DNA of 64,000 bases, taken from the NCBI GenBank assembly GCA_029948255.1, contig JALIZF010001939.1, positions 3,373,501 to 3,437,500 on the forward strand. Reading direction: 5' to 3'. Every line of letters begins with the position of its first letter. Position 1 is the stretch's first letter. Source of the stretch: Telmatactis stephensoni. Lineage: Eukaryota; Cnidaria; Anthozoa; Actiniaria; Isophelliidae. A program made the position numbers and the translations under genes. This document shows, in pieces, positions 12,001 to 21,115 of this stretch. Under the pieces are notes generated by a model. The model saw only the letters and a list, made by a program, of their open reading frames with translations, had not been told where the DNA came from and did no database searches.

Positions 12001-13536
12001 GAAGAGTTGATTAGTATCATTGATAAGAAAGATGACCTTGGATCAGTTACACTACGCAACACTGGTATAACAGACAGCTCTGTTGAACAGTTAGTGAATG
12101 CTTTAAAGAAATGCGATAATATTAAGGTAATACCCTGTATAGAGATAGAAACTGGGTGGAAATGGTTGTGGATTTTCTCAAAAGTAATGCCAGGGTCTTA
12201 ATAACAGTTCCTTTGCTTGCAGATGTTGAACTTAAACGTGAACAACATTGGACCTGATGGTGCACAACACATTGCTAACCTTATCAAAGAAAACAAGTCA
12301 CTGCGAATGCTTCTGTAAGTTTTGCTTTGTTGATTTGATACATTTTAAGTACATTCTTCAAGTCACATGCACCTTTAGTAAACACTGGTTAATTCAGATT
12401 AAGTACAATTAATGATTAATTAAGTTTAATTATTAGTTAATTTGTATTTCAGACTCCATGGTAACCCCATACAAGATGACGGAGCCCATCACATACTTGA
12501 TGCTATCATTCAAACTAAAGACACATCGTTAACAAATTTAGACCTTGGAGACTGTCAGCTGGGTGATGCTGGAGCAACTGATATTGCACGATTATTGCTG
12601 AACAATACAACAATTACTGACCTGACAATTAGTGGTAATAAGATAGGACTCAGTGGTTGGAGGATAATTGGTAGTGCTTTAGAAGAGAACACAACCCTGA
12701 GGTCGCTGTCTTTAGACTTTAGTAACATAAAAGATGATGAAGCAATCATTATTGCCGAGGGTCTTAAAGAGAACAAAGGTTTGCGTTCTCTAGATTTAGA
12801 GGGCAATAAGATAGGCGATGAAGGAGGTAGAAGTCTACTCGATGCTATCAAGGTCAATACGAGTATTGTAGACCTCACGCTGATGCCTATGAATGAAATA
12901 TCACAAGATATTTACCATGAGATTAAAGCAATACTAGAAGAACGACCCAAGACTCCCAGCAGGATTAGCTCTGCTACTGGATCTATTAAAAGTCATCAGA
13001 CTACTATAGAAGTTGAGGACAGTGAGCAAGAACCCAAAGAAGTCACAAAGAATGAAGAAGAACCATCAGGTGACATGGAACAGGAGTCAACAAACGAGAA
13101 TCAACCAGCACAAGAAGCTGTTGAATCTACCAATGAAGTAACACCATCTGGTGATGATGATGTCAACTCTTCACAAGACCACACCCAAGAACCCCAATCA
13201 TCAGAAGAAATACCCAGTGACAGTGTCGACACTCCACAAGATCACACTCAAGACCTTCCACAACCTCCAGAATCTCCAGAACAACTACTAAAGGAGGAAA
13301 GTGTTGACCCTTCACAAGACCACACCCAAGAACCCCAATCATCAGAAGAAATACCCAGTGACAGTGTCGACACTCCACAAGATCACACTCAAGACCTTCC
13401 ACAACCTCCAGAATCTCCAGAACAACTACTAAAGGAGGAAAGTGTTGACCCTTCACAAGACCACACCCAAGAACCTCCAGCAATACAATTCAATGCAGAG
13501 ATCAAAGGCAAAGAAGTAGAGAATGATTCTCTATAG
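34..13536 (+). CDS. ERICH3-like: ERICH3-like (DUF4590) protein with C-terminal leucine-rich repeats, 5' partial
   Basis: Exons read: 34-105, an uncertain one at 1321-1433, then 1973-2167, 2640-2687, 2882-3035, 3114-3300, 3650-3740, 3812-3887, 4432-4497, 5334-5465, 5948-6330, 9566-9715, 10459-10957, 11703-11881, 11998-12126, 12223-12314 and 12453-13536. From 1973 onward the phases close exactly: 3465 nt, 1154 residues, stop at 13534. Exon 34-105 (RQRQYEIRKKLDEIYK) and the DUF4590 exons (LQQHCGGSTLCVF, FTFISRRHRGSPFGLTFY, CCEYKHKPG, FVHVEGAAPCYR) closely resemble vertebrate ERICH3 as I know it, a protein linked to primary cilia. Long Glu/Asp/Ser-rich exons follow (5334-10957), as in ERICH3. The last three exons add about seven ribonuclease-inhibitor-type LRRs of about 28 residues (LxxLxLxxNxIxDxG), then a Glu/Gln/Pro-rich tail with a 47-residue tandem repeat. 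Vertebrate ERICH3 has no LRRs that I know of, so this is a fusion or an old architecture. The start codon lies upstream of the window. Confidence 0.82.
662..712. repeat. (GTCT)n microsatellite
   Basis: Runs of GTCT/CTGT lie in an ERICH3 intron, interrupted near 678 and 700. Downstream (720-960) the DNA holds degenerate units of the type AATGGCCACCTCTCC, with nothing recognisable as coding. Confidence 0.6.
1321..1433 (+). other. Uncertain ERICH3 exon with in-frame stop / frame mismatch
   Basis: An acceptor at 1319-1320 and a donor at 1434 bound 113 nt. Read in phase 0 from exon 34-105, it gives ERGRKGDESILPLLTPRERSA and then TAG at 1387-1389. The next frame continues RQRSQRHVRPSTAPA, which also resembles ERICH3 (a TAP-containing stretch). 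Neither frame joins exon 1973 in phase, so there is an unrecognised splice, a sequence error or a real lesion. An 18-nt micro-exon at 619-636 (TDDDNE, flanked by AG and GTGAGT) is possible but weak. Confidence 0.4.
2200..2515. repeat. Dispersed repeat, copy 1 (matches 25.9-26.1 kb)
   Basis: The order of short blocks CCGGAATCCCAAGCAATATTT, GGAAAGTACT, ACAATAGAACGTATTACAA, GTCCT, CTAACTTTT.TTGG and TTCTGTGACTTGGGTT matches, in order and spacing, a second copy at about 25,880-26,135. It lies in the ERICH3 intron after exon 1973-2167. No terminal inverted repeats were seen. Confidence 0.6.
4003..4320. repeat. Two-copy tandem duplication, 157-bp unit
   Basis: The block starting GTGAGCTGGAGTAGGCATTT at 4003 recurs at 4160 with only a few differences, and a third unit appears to begin at 4320. 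It is intronic in the ERICH3-like gene. Confidence 0.85.
6350..6665. repeat. Degenerate ACAGACACCTCTTTA-type repeats
   Basis: Loose repeats of the form TTATAAGACAGACAC / TCTCATATATGGACACC run through the first part of the long intron 6331-9565. A similar motif array occurs at 61,495-61,615 (ACCTCTATAATACGAAC). Such arrays are common debris in invertebrate genomes; I cannot assign a family. Confidence 0.45.
6705..7265. mobile_element. MITE-like foldback family A, copy 1 (with 62-bp-arm hairpin)
   Basis: The element starts near TTATATAATAATTGGCATAT. It contains two GCGCGCTCTGATTGGT blocks, then a perfect hairpin at 6847-6976 (62-bp arms, 6-nt loop; arms begin ATAGATTCCATTTTTCCG). A diverged half-unit follows at 7150-7265. 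The same sequence in opposite orientation occupies 42,631-42,926, and a decayed part lies at about 49,280-49,430. No coding capacity was seen, so it is probably a non-autonomous DNA transposon family. Confidence 0.75.
8893..9195. repeat. ATTGG-rich tandem array, about 75-bp period, four units
   Basis: Units begin CTGATTGGCTGTATA at about 8918, 8991, 9066 and 9144. Each contains TTTCAATATYGT, AACTTTGAAT and two or more GATTGGC motifs (CCAAT on the other strand). The array lies in the 3.2-kb intron 6331-9565. The open frames across it are artefacts of the period. The rest of this intron (7270-8890) shows no gene or clear repeat. Confidence 0.75.
9764..10432. mobile_element. Foldback element filling an ERICH3 intron
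   Basis: Outer arms are inverted copies: GCGCGCGCGCTGATTG with GTTTATATCAGAGGACAGA on the left (9790-9838), and the reverse complement on the right (10,345-10,405). Inner arms repeat GTTTATATCACAGTACAGAG in both orientations. The element occupies nearly all of intron 9716-10,458. It is probably a MITE or foldback transposon. Confidence 0.7.
11018..11163. mobile_element. MITE-like family B, copy 1
   Basis: This is an imperfect inverted repeat bounded by CTAGAGCAG...CGTATGAGT and GTCCGTTTCACACTCATAC, with CpG-rich CACGGTAC/GTGCCGTG motifs and the core ATTTCCAATGTTTTTATAGAC. Related copies lie at 35,160-35,240, 37,876-38,306, 38,404-38,556 and 42,115-42,263. Confidence 0.7.
11304..11560. repeat. 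39-bp CpG-rich minisatellite, about 6.5 copies
   Basis: The unit AACGTTACAGCGCGTTATCG followed by CGTACGTCAGGGAACTGAC repeats with an exact 39-bp step from 11,304, 11,343, 11,382 and so on to 11,538. Copies are almost identical, and each holds about five CpGs and the palindrome CGTACG. Because 39 is divisible by three, both strands show long artefactual open frames. It is intronic in the ERICH3-like gene. Confidence 0.9.
13171..13477 (+). repeat. Coding 141-bp tandem repeat (47 residues, 2.2 copies)
   Basis: Copies begin at 13,171, 13,312 and 13,453 and look identical at nucleotide level. They encode units with SQDHTQEPQSSEEIP, DTPQDHTQDLPQPPESPEQL and LKEESVDP. The repeat keeps frame in the last exon of the ERICH3-like gene. 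The near identity implies recent or homogenised duplication. Confidence 0.92.
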
Positions 13537-13868
13537 GAGAATAAACAAGATATATAACATTTAAAGAATGGATATTTTTGTTAACAATTATTGTTTAAAT
13601 AATAGATAAAACAGGTAGATGCTACCCCATATTTTATTCTCACCTAAGCATAAGTCCATGCTATTTTAAACATACTTGATTACAAGTGAACTTCTTTCCA
13701 CATATATATGTTTTAATATGAAATAGTTGGTGGGAAATTGAGTGATGAATTTAGCATGAAGAGTGAAATGAGTTTGTTCTCAAATTGTGACACTAAACTA
13801 GAATGGATTGCTTTAACTTCTTATTTAAGAACTTCTTTGATGAAGTACGCTGATTTGTAAATACATTG

Positions 13869-13874
13869 AATAAA
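13869..13874 (+). terminator. Candidate polyadenylation signal, ERICH3-like gene
   Basis: AATAAA lies 333 nt after the stop. Another AATAAA at 13,540 is only 4 nt past the stop and is too close to serve. The choice is inferred from position only. Confidence 0.45.
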
Positions 13875-13974
13875 GTAATATAGAATGAAAGATATTGCCG
13901 AGTGAAATTTCTGGGGATCATTAGCAACCAAATACTAGTCAGGCATTTTTGTTTTTGTTTTTGTTTTTTTTGGC

Positions 13975-14315
13975 TCTTCATGGTCTATCTCCTAATTATA
14001 TCCAAGAACTTATTTCAGTGTATAAACCCAAACGTAATCTTTGTTCTTCATCACAAGTTCTTCTATCAACACAGTCCTATAATCTTAAATCTTATGGCCA
14101 TCGATCCTTCTCTGTGGCTGCACTTGAACTCTGGAACTCACTGCCAATATCTCTCCGTAATGTATCAAGTCTGGCCTCTTTTAAAACTGAACTAAAAACT
14201 TACCTTTTCAAATTTGCTTATTCTTTGTAATTGTCTTTTGTTACCAATATTATTAGTACTTTTTATTAGCACTTAGAACAGATTTGTATTTGCGCTTTAT
14301 AAATACATTATTTAG
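13975..14315 (+). pseudogene. 3' end of a CR1/L2-like LINE (reverse transcriptase ORF C-terminus)
   Basis: An open frame to 14,230 reads LHGLSPNYIQELISVYKP, then RSFSVAALELWNSLPISLRN and FKTELKTYLFKFAYSL. This is the classic C-terminal signature of CR1/L2-type non-LTR retrotransposons (LNGLAPxYLxxLL ... AFSxAAPxLWNSLP ... FKxxLKTxLF). The non-coding end, GCGCTTTATAAATACATT at about 14,294-14,311, is also typical of their 3' tails. It is a 5'-truncated dead copy, and the catalytic domain is absent. Confidence 0.85.
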
Positions 14316-14928
14316 CACCTAATTAAAGCATCTAAAGTCATTGTAATTCTGCAAGGAAGTGTGAAGAGCTACACCAATTTTTTTGACCACATTAAAAAAT
14401 ATTTTTGGAGCGAGACTTGACTTTTCCAGTGCAAAAATTGATCACAACTTCTTCTATTCTAAAATGTGTTTTTATTCAGATATAATGGTAGTAGTGACCA
14501 TACCTTGTCAATGTATATCAAGTGTTTACTTAGCAATACTATTATTCTCTTAAAATTTCTATTATTTAATTTATATACAATCCTTAAATGTTAATTAAAA
14601 GCTTATTACAGTTGATTCATATTTACACAAAAATACAGCTCAGTTATAATAAATATTGGCATGTTGCATTTTTCATTAACAAATTTGTGACTGAGTAAGT
14701 ATAAAATTTTTCACTAGAAGTACAAAACTACTTATAACTGTCATAAACGTTTTGACTGTGTCCGTTGCTGTCCTCTGTCCTCCCCTCCTTTACATTAATG
14801 ACATTAATGGGTACATAGATCAAGTGTGACATAAAAAACTATAAACTGCATTGTACATAACTGTCACTCTCTCTTATTAACACTAATGTGCATGGCACAT
14901 TCATTGATGACGTTCAGTTGATAAAATA

Positions 14929-15289
14929 CAGGGGCGTATCCAGAATATTTCAAAGGGGGGGTCACACTTTCCATTTTCCACCAAAGGGGGGTCACACTTC
15001 CAACTTCTCAATCTTTCTCCAGCCAGATTGTGTAGTTCCAAAAAATATCCATACCCCACCAAGGAGGGAATTTGTAAATGGACCCCCTACCCTCCCGAAC
15101 TTCCATTTTTCTTCCATACAAACTCTGTAATTTTGTTTTTCTGACCCCCTCCCTCCCCTCCGGAATTTCCAATTCCCTCCACGGTTGGGTATGGATATTT
15201 TCTGGAACTACACATTCTTTTATTTCTATCATCTTTTTGTTTTCAAAGGGGGGTCACGCGCACCCTGGGACCCCCTTGATACGCCCCTG
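14929..15289. mobile_element. Inverted-repeat element with CAGGGGCGTATC ends and nested second inverted repeat
   Basis: The left end CAGGGGCGTATCCAGAATAT is mirrored by GATACGCCCCTG at the right end. TTTCAAAGGGGGG TCAC follows the left end and, in the same orientation, precedes the right end. CAGGGGCG ends are common in hAT-type non-autonomous elements. Flanks share AAATA, but no clean 8-bp target duplication was seen. Inside, TGTAGTTCC...ATATCCATACC (about 15,028-15,058) is mirrored at about 15,187-15,213, suggesting a second element nested in the first. Between this element and 15,709 I see nothing recognisable. Confidence 0.65.
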
Positions 15290-15709
15290 AAATAGGTGCT
15301 ATTATAATATAGAATGCATTACTGTGCTGCATGTGCAACTGTGGTCACTTGGACATATAGTTTTTGACAACTATTATCACTAGCATGGCTTCCAGTCTTT
15401 ATTATCCTGACTAATCATTACATGAAAATGTAATGGGAGTTAAGAAGCTAGAATCTATATGGCAAAGTTTCAGTTTAATAGCTGAAAATAACAATAATGT
15501 TGTTTTCAGTTGTATAGGCTGAAATTTTGAATATGAATTTAAAAGAGATTAAGGAATTCAAAAGAGACTAAAAGATTTAAATAGATACTCCTAAAAACTC
15601 TAACAGTGGCAGTTAATGTAATCACATCAACACAAAGAAAGATGTCCAAAACTTCCACACGCAGCACAGTAAATGGTAGTACTCCTTGAGTATCATTTAA
15701 ATATTATCT

Positions 15710-15715
15710 TTTATT
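15710..15715 (-). terminator. Candidate polyadenylation signal, four-span membrane protein gene
   Basis: TTTATT on the plus strand (AATAAA on the minus) lies 26 nt beyond the stop codon of the minus-strand gene ending at 15,741. Confidence 0.5.
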
Positions 15716-15740
15716 AATAGTTACAAGTCATATTAAATTG

Positions 15741-18700
15741 TTAAGTGTTAGTATATGCTGGTGGGCTTTCAGAAGGTGGATTATTCCTAGTAGGCTCATC
15801 ACTATAATCTGGAGGTGGATCAGATGGAATGTTTAGTGTCTGGTTTGGTCGATTTTGCCAAGCATTGCTTCCCTCTGGGTAGATATCTGTGTAGCTCTGG
15901 AAATATTAACAAATAAATTGGGTCATCATATGACCTGTGTTTGGCCCTGTACATGCTTTTGTGAAAACCTTGGAAACAATCACATGACAGGGCACATGGA
16001 TTTTGATAGTTGGTCTGGCAAAACCCGCACCTGGACCTGGACCAGTGCGCATCCAAAAATAGATACGGATATAATGCTTATTACCTGAATTTGGTCAAGC
16101 CAGACAGGAAATTATTTGCACTGAGAAGTAAATAAGCAGGACCCTACTGAAAATCGCTTTGCGAGTAGGTTTCCTGGGTAAATTTATCATTATTATTATT
16201 ATTATAAAGGGTCCATTATAAGCTATCTCAGGAGGGGGTGTGCACCCCATCCACCTCTGAGAACCACAACACCACCTTGTAGTTAAAGGTGTTGGAGAGT
16301 AGAACAGCTCATAATACTTACTGGTAACTTGGGGTAAAGGCTCTGAATATCAATAACAAAACCATCTTGTGCAACAGCTCCTGATAGCTGGGATGAATTG
16401 AATGTTGGTGTATTATGATTATATGTAGCATCCACAGCACCTCCTGAATCTCTTGCTGGTCTTCTTGAATGGTTACTCTGTTTATAATGGATTTGTTCAT
16501 ATTATTGATGTATATACATATAACCTACAAACAGATATAGCCCCCTTAAGAAAGGTAAGAGTTAAGGTAATTTATTTTACCGTGCAAGTAGAGGAGCCAG
16601 GTGCTCATGTATAAAACATTTAAAGCAAGCCCTCTCTAACCCCTTTCCATCAGTGCTCTATGTTAAATCAAGGATGTGAGTTTAAGGTCACTGGGAATTG
16701 AACTCGACCTCTTCCATTGAAGGCTACACCATCAACTTTGCCATCCTTGCTTTACAGCCAAAATCGTTGCATCGCGACCAGCAAAGTACAAATTTTGTTT
16801 TGACTTTGGGTTTTCCTGAGCCGTCAATCAGTTTGAGGGCGGAGCTTCTTTCAAATCAACAAATCACTGAACGAGATCGTGAAAGCTTCGCCCCCAAGAA
16901 TGATGTATGGATCAGAAAAGACCAAAATCTTACCGATGTTGGAGGTCGCGATGCAACGGTTTTCGCTGTAAGTAGAGAATCAGAACTTAATATTGATTGA
17001 TTGTTTTCAATTTAAACATGATCATAGTATTACCTGGGTTAAAATCATAGAACGTTTCCAAACCATACAAGAAGCACCACTAACAAAGGTATCCATCAGA
17101 ATTAGAGCCAATAATGTTCCATATACACCACACCCTATCCGACCAATTCTGTTTCTCTCATCAAAGTATGACTGCGATAAATAATAATTCTTGCTTGGGC
17201 CATGCACTTTATAATAGTGTTTAGTAATTTTGGATTCAAATGAGAAGTATGATATAGGACCAACTTTGAGTGGAATGCAACATACTAACATGGTTACCAT
17301 AGTAACACAACAAAAGCCAATGAAGAAGTTTATCTGAAAGTAACAAAACAAATTATTTACAAACTTCATTTCCATGTACTTGTATGGATACATTGACTTA
17401 TCCTATGAAGTCAATCGAACTTGGCAGCAGATCACTCAGGATGAATGCAGGGATGTTAAAATAGAAAAGGCAAGCCTAATGAACTTTTATCAGGTATTTT
17501 TAAATTCGTGAAACAGAAAAAGAATTACCATAGCTGGAAAGAGCATGTTAAAATTAGCAAAACAATGAAGTTTGAAAGAATTAAATCCAAAACTCGCAAG
17601 AATATGAATTTTTGAAAAGTGTGAATTTGTAAGAAAACCTTTGCTGGTAGGCATCTCTTGCCTACCAGCGAATGTTTTCATAAAAAAATTCGATTTCGGA
17701 AAATTCATATCTTCGTGAGTTTGAAAGTTACTTAATCATTCAAACTTCACAGTTTTACTAATTTTGACGTGCTCTTTCCAGCTATGGTAATTATATTTCT
17801 GTACTGTGACTTTTGGAATTACATGATAAAAGCTCATTGGGAGACCCCTAGAAAAGGCATATTTTCTACAAGCCCAAGACTTTTTCACTGATCGGTTTAC
17901 TTTGTTTTCAAAATTCAAGACCCTGAATCAACTTTTTTGAAAAAAGAGACTTTGAGACCCAACCAAATTTGACCAAACTTTTGCAAGACTCTGACTTGAG
18001 CTTTTTGATGGAACCATTAGGCATCCCTTATAGTGTGGACAGCTATGCATAAAGGTACATTTCAAAATTATTCTTTCATGGATCCTAATGCTCAGCAGAC
18101 CATCAGGGCCAACTTAATTACTACAGTTTTTGATATGCTGTGAACTCTGACATCCCAAATGCTAACCGCCAATTGACACTTTTCTTCTTTTGGGAAACTC
18201 TGAACACTGCTGAACAGTTTTTGAATTAACTCTGCCCATAAAACCCTAATGTGGCGGTCTGTTGGACCTCTGTATGTTCAGGGTATGTTCACTTTCGTCC
18301 AGCAATGTTTGGAGTTTTGATTGACAGAAGCAAAAATGTGTTTGAATGTCAGAGTTTGCAGAATTATATCAACCTGCTGTAAAATGATATAATTTGACAA
18401 AATTGTGAAGAAGAAATCCTAGAGAAATAGTGAAAGAAATGTGAAGAAATCCTAGGAAAATAGTAATAATTTTACCCTGCAAGTATTTAATGGCTGACTA
18501 GCAACCAAAAAACCAGACACAGCGGATATCAACATCTGTGGATATAAAAACAACAATTTATTAGCATATTAAGTAACTTACTTGCTATTTTTAAATAGCT
18601 TACTTTAAAAGCTTACTTTAACTTATAAGTAAAATATTAACTTAATTAAACACACCTAACCAAATGATTAACCCATATTTCTTGTTTACATGAGCTTAAA

Positions 18701-18875
18701 ACATATCCACATTACATACCCATATGCCCAGCCATACTCCCAAACCATAAACACCACTATTATAACTTGCTTCCTCCACGTTAACAGATACGACACCTAA
18801 CACAATAGTCAACACTCCAAGAACTAGATGGCCAAAACATATCACAATCTGCAGTTTTTTTAAACGGCTACGCAT
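15741..18875 (-). CDS. Four-transmembrane protein with LYPxL and PPxY tail motifs (MS4A/TMEM255-like topology)
   Basis: Five minus-strand exons, all phase 0: 18,875-18,720, 18,535-18,476, 17,333-17,034, 16,477-16,322 and 15,896-15,741, giving 275 residues. The chosen start ATG at 18,875 gives MRSRLKKLQIVICFGHLVLG, a basic stretch running into span 1. Span 2 crosses the first intron (GVYGLGVWLGIW / MLISAVSGFLVAS). Span 3 is INFFIGFCCVTMVTMLVCC and span 4 is GVYGTLLALILMDTFVSGA, separated by a loop of about 40 residues. The cytoplasmic tail of about 110 residues holds LYPKL (LYPxL, the ALIX-binding class), PPDY and PPAY (PPxY, NEDD4-type WW ligands). This layout is seen in CD20/MS4A-like and TMEM255 proteins; I cannot choose between them by eye. 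A role in ubiquitin- or ESCRT-linked trafficking is inference from motifs only. Confidence 0.8.
16760..16967. mobile_element. MITE-like element with 20-bp inverted ends in intron 3 of the four-span gene
   Basis: AAAATCGTTGCATCGCGACC on the left is mirrored by GGTCGCGATGCAACGGTTTT on the right, with one mismatch. The second block, CAAAATT/CAAAATC, lies just inside. About 210 bp, no coding capacity. Confidence 0.75.
17475..17838. mobile_element. Foldback element (about 180-bp arms) in intron 2 of the four-span gene
   Basis: The arms mirror around 17,656, where GCTGGTAGGC ATCTCTT GCCTACCAGC forms the tip. Well-matched blocks include ATTACCATAGCTGGAAAGAG (17,525) and its mirror ending at about 17,790. 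The outer parts are more diverged. The layout recalls the 406-bp palindrome at 49,618 (AAGAGCAT block, long AT-rich arms, short tip), so the two may be one family. Confidence 0.75.
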
Positions 18876-20694
18876 ATCAATGGCGACCTTGGCTTATCCA
18901 ATATTTGAAACCCAACAATTCGAAGTGTTTGAGAACTTTTAGCGACATTGTCTGATCGCAGTTGATCGGGCTATCAAGTTGAAAAAAAAATTGGCAGAGT
19001 GGGGATGAACCCGGCTGAAATATGACACAGGAAACCCGTGAAAAACATGCGGTCAAATGTTTTGCAGCCGAGGATTTGCCGAGGAATATGTTCGGCAAAA
19101 AATGAAAAGACAACTTTGACAGCAATATCTAAGCTCAAACCTGAATGTGTAAGCTTATTGATATATATTTTGTAAGGTAACAAATTACTTACTGATGCCG
19201 TCACTCAATGAGTCAAAAAATTTGAAGATGCGTCACTAGTTCAAATTTGCGAGTCCCTAGCCGATCCCCAAAAGCTAATATATTAAGACCACATGAAACC
19301 GGAACAAAATTTATCAGATTTATCAAAAAGAAAATAATAACTCAAACCTCCTAAATAGTAATAATATTGGTAATAATATTCAAAAACATTTTGAAATTGA
19401 TATTTGAATGGACTCCTGTGGTCAAGACGCACCCCTCGCCGCAAAACCGAGAATGCGCAAAACTCGAAATCCAGCGCATGCGCAGACATTTAACCGCGGT
19501 GTTGGTTAAGATGAGGGATTGTCTGCGGGTGTTCGTTTGGGTGTTAGACAATATAATAGACAAAGACAAAGGAGAATTGCGGGCGTCCCTTTCTCCCTCC
19601 CTCTGCGCGCTTTCCTCACTTTTCAAAATTCCCAAAATGAGAAAAATTCTGCCATAGGTGGGTGGGTTCGTTGGGACAAGTTCTGTATTTGGGGTTAACC
19701 AGTAAATAAGTGAAGTCGACAAAAATCTATTGGTGGTTTTGTGTTGTTGCCCTAAAGCGATTAAGAATTACTTCGTTGTGGTGAGATGTACGTAGAAGGA
19801 TTAGCTTAAATCATGTCATCACACGTAATCCTAGGCTTATGGAACAGATATGATCTCGCAGGGGAAAAGTTGTAATGGTAGTAATAAAATTCTTTGCATG
19901 CAGACTGTTTTAATTACGCGACAAAAAAGTCACTCAAATTGTGACTTTTTTATGCGTTTCTTTTCTTTTCTTTTTTCTTTTCTTTTTCTTCTCCTTCTTC
20001 TTCTTCTTTGAGATAGCGGAGATTTGAGTACCTTTCCTTTTCAGCTTTTTGTACCTTTTTTGTGCGCTTGCCAAATTACCTGCTCTGCAGACTCAAAAAT
20101 AGTCTCAATTTTTGGCAAGATTTTCGAGATCATTGCCAAATCAATATTTCTGATCAGTGACAAAAAATCCGTCTAGTGGCACCAAGGGTAAGATTCAAGA
20201 CACCTGGCCCAAAAATGGGTTTTTCGGTTCTGGAAATAGAAGAGTTTCAAGATAAACGGATGAATATCAGATAAAAATCCCAATAAAATCAGTCTTCGAG
20301 ATAAAGCAGATTTTTCGAGAGTATCAGACATCGTTGGTAATGCCGCTTGTCATATCAACGCCTGGAAATCTAAACTTTCTTTTATAAAACTAACAAAGAA
20401 CCAGCTTTGGTCGCATAGCAATTAAAAGTAAATCTCTTAGCCCACTGCGGTTTCAACAACATCTGTTTATTTTACTGAGTTTTCCCGAAACCACCTTTAA
20501 AACGGTTTTTTTTAAGTATTGACTCTGTAGCAATTTCTAGAAGACTACTGCTGTCTTTAAAACAAAGGTGAATAGTAGATGGTTTTATCAGTGACCTTTG
20601 ATATAATATGGGTGTGTCTTGAGCCAATCATTATCAAGCTTCAAATATTCCTTACATCACAAACACCCAGAATTCTCGACACGCAACGCATATA
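18876..20694. other. Intergenic region between divergently transcribed genes
   Basis: This stretch must hold the promoters of the minus-strand four-span gene and, further right, regulatory DNA for the LIM gene. I see a short inverted repeat AAAAAGTCAC...GTGACTTTTT at about 19,925-19,951, a pyrimidine-rich tract at 19,955-20,010, and no convincing exon. The short open frames at 19,283-19,722 on both strands show no domain. Confidence 0.5.
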
Positions 20695-21002
20695 TAGTCA
20701 ATTGAAAAAGCGTTGTCGGGTCTAAAAACATAGAACATAGAAGCTGAGACGGAAATGGTGCATGGGATTGGTGAATAATTATATTCTGATTTACTTATTT
20801 ACGCTGCAACCGATCAAAATTCGAAGCCAAACGGCCCGCCAAGGCAGGTCTTGCATACGCTTTCAGCATTTTGCATCGAAGGGAAGGCACAGAGTAAATG
20901 AATAAATCAGAATGCAATTATTTACATCCCAAGCACCATTTCGGTCTCAGTTTCTATATTCCATGTTTTTAGACCCGACAACGTTTTTTCAATTCACTAT
21001 AA
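20695..21002. mobile_element. Foldback element directly upstream of the LIM gene
   Basis: The left arm (about 20,695-20,810) begins ATAGTCAATTGAAAAAGCG and continues TTGTCGGGTCTAAAAACAT. The right arm (about 20,885-21,002) is the inverted copy, ending CAACGTTTTTTCAATTCACTAT. Arms also share GAAGCTGAGAC and TTCTGATTTA blocks. The loop is about 75 bp. The right edge runs into the LIM gene TATA box. Confidence 0.8.
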
Positions 21003-21005
21003 ATA
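20998..21005 (+). promoter_or_regulatory. TATA box of the LIM gene
   Basis: TATAAATA lies 118 nt upstream of the ATG at 21,116, which leaves room for a start site near 21,030 and a 5' leader of about 85 nt. Its first bases belong to the inverted-repeat arm of the foldback element ending here. Function is inferred from sequence and position. Confidence 0.6.
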
Positions 21006-21115
21006 GACACATACTTTCGTCGAAGAGTCACTTGCTCACGAGTCGGGTGTGATCGCGTGCCTAATTTTACTACCTCAAGAAACGCGCTCTATTTTCAGAG
21101 TTTATTTCCTGCAAA

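Noticed and set aside
16690..16740. tRNA-like B-box (GAGTTCAATTCCC on the minus strand)
   Set aside because: No matching A-box at the right distance and no cloverleaf.
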